64,000 bases of DNA from the NCBI GenBank assembly GCA_938004015.1, contig CALKWU010000006.1, positions 1-64,000 on the forward strand, written 5' to 3'. Of the stretch, positions 63,338 through 64,000 are shown piece by piece. The notes under the pieces were generated by a model, which ran no database searches, had not been told where the DNA came from, and worked only from the letters and a program-made list of their open reading frames with translations. The stretch's first letter is position 1. Each line of letters starts with the position of its first letter. The position numbers and the translations under genes are program-made. Source of the stretch: an uncultured Oceanobacillus sp. GTDB lineage: Bacteria; Bacillota; Bacilli; Bacillales; Amphibacillaceae.

Positions 63338-63421
63338 ATCAAATTTTATACGATTAAACTCCCGAAGTTCATCGGCGGTTTTGTTAAGGTCGTTATGGGT
63401 GTTTTCAAAAAAGATAAATGA
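63338..63421 (+). CDS. spoVM: Stage V sporulation protein SpoVM with apparent ATC start
   Basis: SpoVM is a tiny amphipathic peptide that recognises the convex forespore membrane and anchors the SpoIVA coat platform. The reading frame KFYTIKLPKFIGGFVKV... is unmistakable, with 26 residues after the initiator. The codon at the expected initiation site (63338-63340) is ATC, not ATG. AAGGAGG (63323-63329) lies eight bases before it, the ideal distance, and no in-frame ATG, GTG or TTG lies close by. A sigma-E -35-like GCATATT is at 63265-63271 but no clear -10. The length of 27 residues is normal. Confidence 0.9.
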   Translation: MKFYTIKLPKFIGGFVKVVMGVFKKDK

Positions 63422-63425
63422 AAAA

Positions 63426-63467
63426 CACAGCTTTTGTCCAATGCGTGACAGAAGCTGTGATTTTTTT
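63426..63467 (+). terminator. Terminator after spoVM
   Basis: CACAGCTTTTGT (63426-63437) pairs with ACAGAAGCTGTG (63448-63459), with one mismatch, followed by seven T residues. Confidence 0.9.
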
Positions 63468-63498
63468 GGTCGTTTGCAAGGAAAAAACGAAAATAAAA

Positions 63499-63527
63499 AG
63501 CACTCTGTATAATAGAGTACTTTTTTT
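63499..63527 (-). terminator. Terminator of rpmB, probably bidirectional
   Basis: AGCACTCT (63499-63506) and AGAGTACT (63514-63521) form a stem with T-runs on both sides, so it can stop rpmB from the right and spoVM read-through from the left. Confidence 0.8.
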
Positions 63528-63540
63528 ATCATCATGCCAA

Positions 63541-63729
63541 TTACACACGCTCGACTTTTCCTGATTTCAATGCACGTGCTGATACGTAAACACGTTTCGG
63601 TTTTCCGTCGACCATGATACGTACTTTTTGCAAATTGGCTTTCCATTTACGTCTATTGGCGTTCAAAGCATGAGAACGGCTGTTTCCGGTACCGGTTTTA
63701 CGCCCTGTAATATAGCATTCTCTAGCCAT
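63541..63729 (-). CDS. rpmB: 50S ribosomal protein L28
   Basis: L28 is a basic large-subunit protein. The 62-residue sequence starts [20 protein letters not shown] and ends [16 protein letters not shown], as in B. subtilis. It has one cysteine only and lacks the two CXXC pairs, so it is the zinc-free form. AAGGAGGGATTTCC precedes the ATG. It is transcribed toward spoVM, the conserved arrangement. Confidence 0.98.
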   Translation of the reverse strand: MARECYITGRKTGTGNSRSHALNANRRKWKANLQKVRIMVDGKPKRVYVSARALKSGKVERV

Positions 63730-63761
63730 GGAAATCCCTCCTTACTTACCGAAATATCATT

Positions 63762-63791
63762 TTCATACCTATTCAATTTACCATAAGTCAA
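63762..63791 (-). promoter_or_regulatory. Promoter of rpmB
   Basis: On the minus strand, TTGACT (63791-63786), an 18-bp spacer and TATGAA (63767-63762) precede the rpmB start by 32 bases, a good sigma-A match. Confidence 0.7.
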
Positions 63792-64000
63792 GGTAGAATG
63801 CAATGGTATTTTACTTCAGCAGAGGGGTCGTATGATGCCTCTAGGCTTACTTTAAAATTTTCCGAAAAAAGACTGAATAAGTTGTTCTTAGAGGAATTTG
63901 CTTATCTGTGTATAAAGAAAAATCTTGACAGATGATGAAAAATCCGCCATTGTAATAAGAGAAAAAATGACTTATGGCTGACTTACACTTTTAAAAAAAC
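63792..64000. other. Intergenic end of the window, no gene seen
   Basis: No gene is visible up to the window edge. TTGACA at 63925-63930 with TGTAAT about 20 bases later could belong to a promoter for a gene to the right; the spacer is too long for confidence. In B. subtilis the next gene is of the Asp23/YloU type, but it is not in this window. Confidence 0.4.

Overview
This window is a chromosomal housekeeping segment of an endospore-forming member of the Bacillaceae (Firmicutes). The evidence is gene order that follows the Bacillus subtilis ylb - dcw - ylm - pyr - ylo region almost gene for gene. It also carries sporulation genes (ylbJ, gerR-like, spoVD, spoVE, spoIIGA-sigE-sigG, spoVM), bacillithiol synthesis (bshC), meso-DAP type MurE, strong AAGGAGG-like ribosome binding sites and many TTG starts. 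The species cannot be named from sequence alone. No tRNA, rRNA, CRISPR array, insertion sequence or prophage was seen.

Layout. 0.1-8.4 kb: rsmD-coaD, ylbJ, ylbL, ylbM, ylbN-rpmF, a crotonase-family enzyme, a GerR/RsfA-type regulator, ylbP and a DUF3397 membrane protein. 8.4-26.5 kb: bshC, then the cell-wall/division (dcw) cluster mraZ-rsmH-ftsL-pbpB-spoVD-murE-murF-mraY-murD-spoVE, followed by divIB, ftsA and ftsZ. 26.7-29.3 kb: spoIIGA-sigE and sigG. 29.5-33.5 kb: ylmC, pgeF, ylmE, sepF, ylmG, ylmH, divIVA. 33.5-38.2 kb: T-box controlled ileS, then lspA and ylyB. 38.2-44.2 kb: the pyrimidine operon with two PyrR attenuators. 44.4-49.8 kb: an orphan LysR regulator, rqcH, and a calcium-type P-ATPase. 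49.9-63.7 kb: yloC, remA, gmk, rpoZ, coaBC, priA, fmt, rsmB, prpC-prkC, rsgA, rpe, thiN, spoVM and, on the opposite strand, rpmB.

How the genes work together. The dcw genes make lipid II precursors (MurE, MurF, MraY, MurD), polymerise and cross-link them at the septum or spore cortex (PBP2B, SpoVD, SpoVE), and build the divisome (FtsL, DivIB, FtsA, FtsZ, SepF, DivIVA). SpoIIGA activates pro-sigma-E, and sigma-G follows in the forespore. The pyr operon makes UMP under PyrR attenuation. PrpC/PrkC sense cell-wall fragments through PASTA domains. The lower region supplies translation and ribosome functions (RqcH, Fmt, RsmB, RsgA, L28, L32).

What differs from the usual Bacillus layout. Several genes normally embedded here are absent: murG and murB (after spoVE), carA/carB and pyrP (pyr operon), def, rlmN, ylyA, ylbK and panE (ylbQ). 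SpoVM appears to start at ATC. Three intergenic hairpins, after sigG, pyrE and rpoZ, share sequence and look like a repeat family acting as terminators. I found no clear novel multi-gene system; the leads are in the non-coding elements, the start codons and the missing genes.
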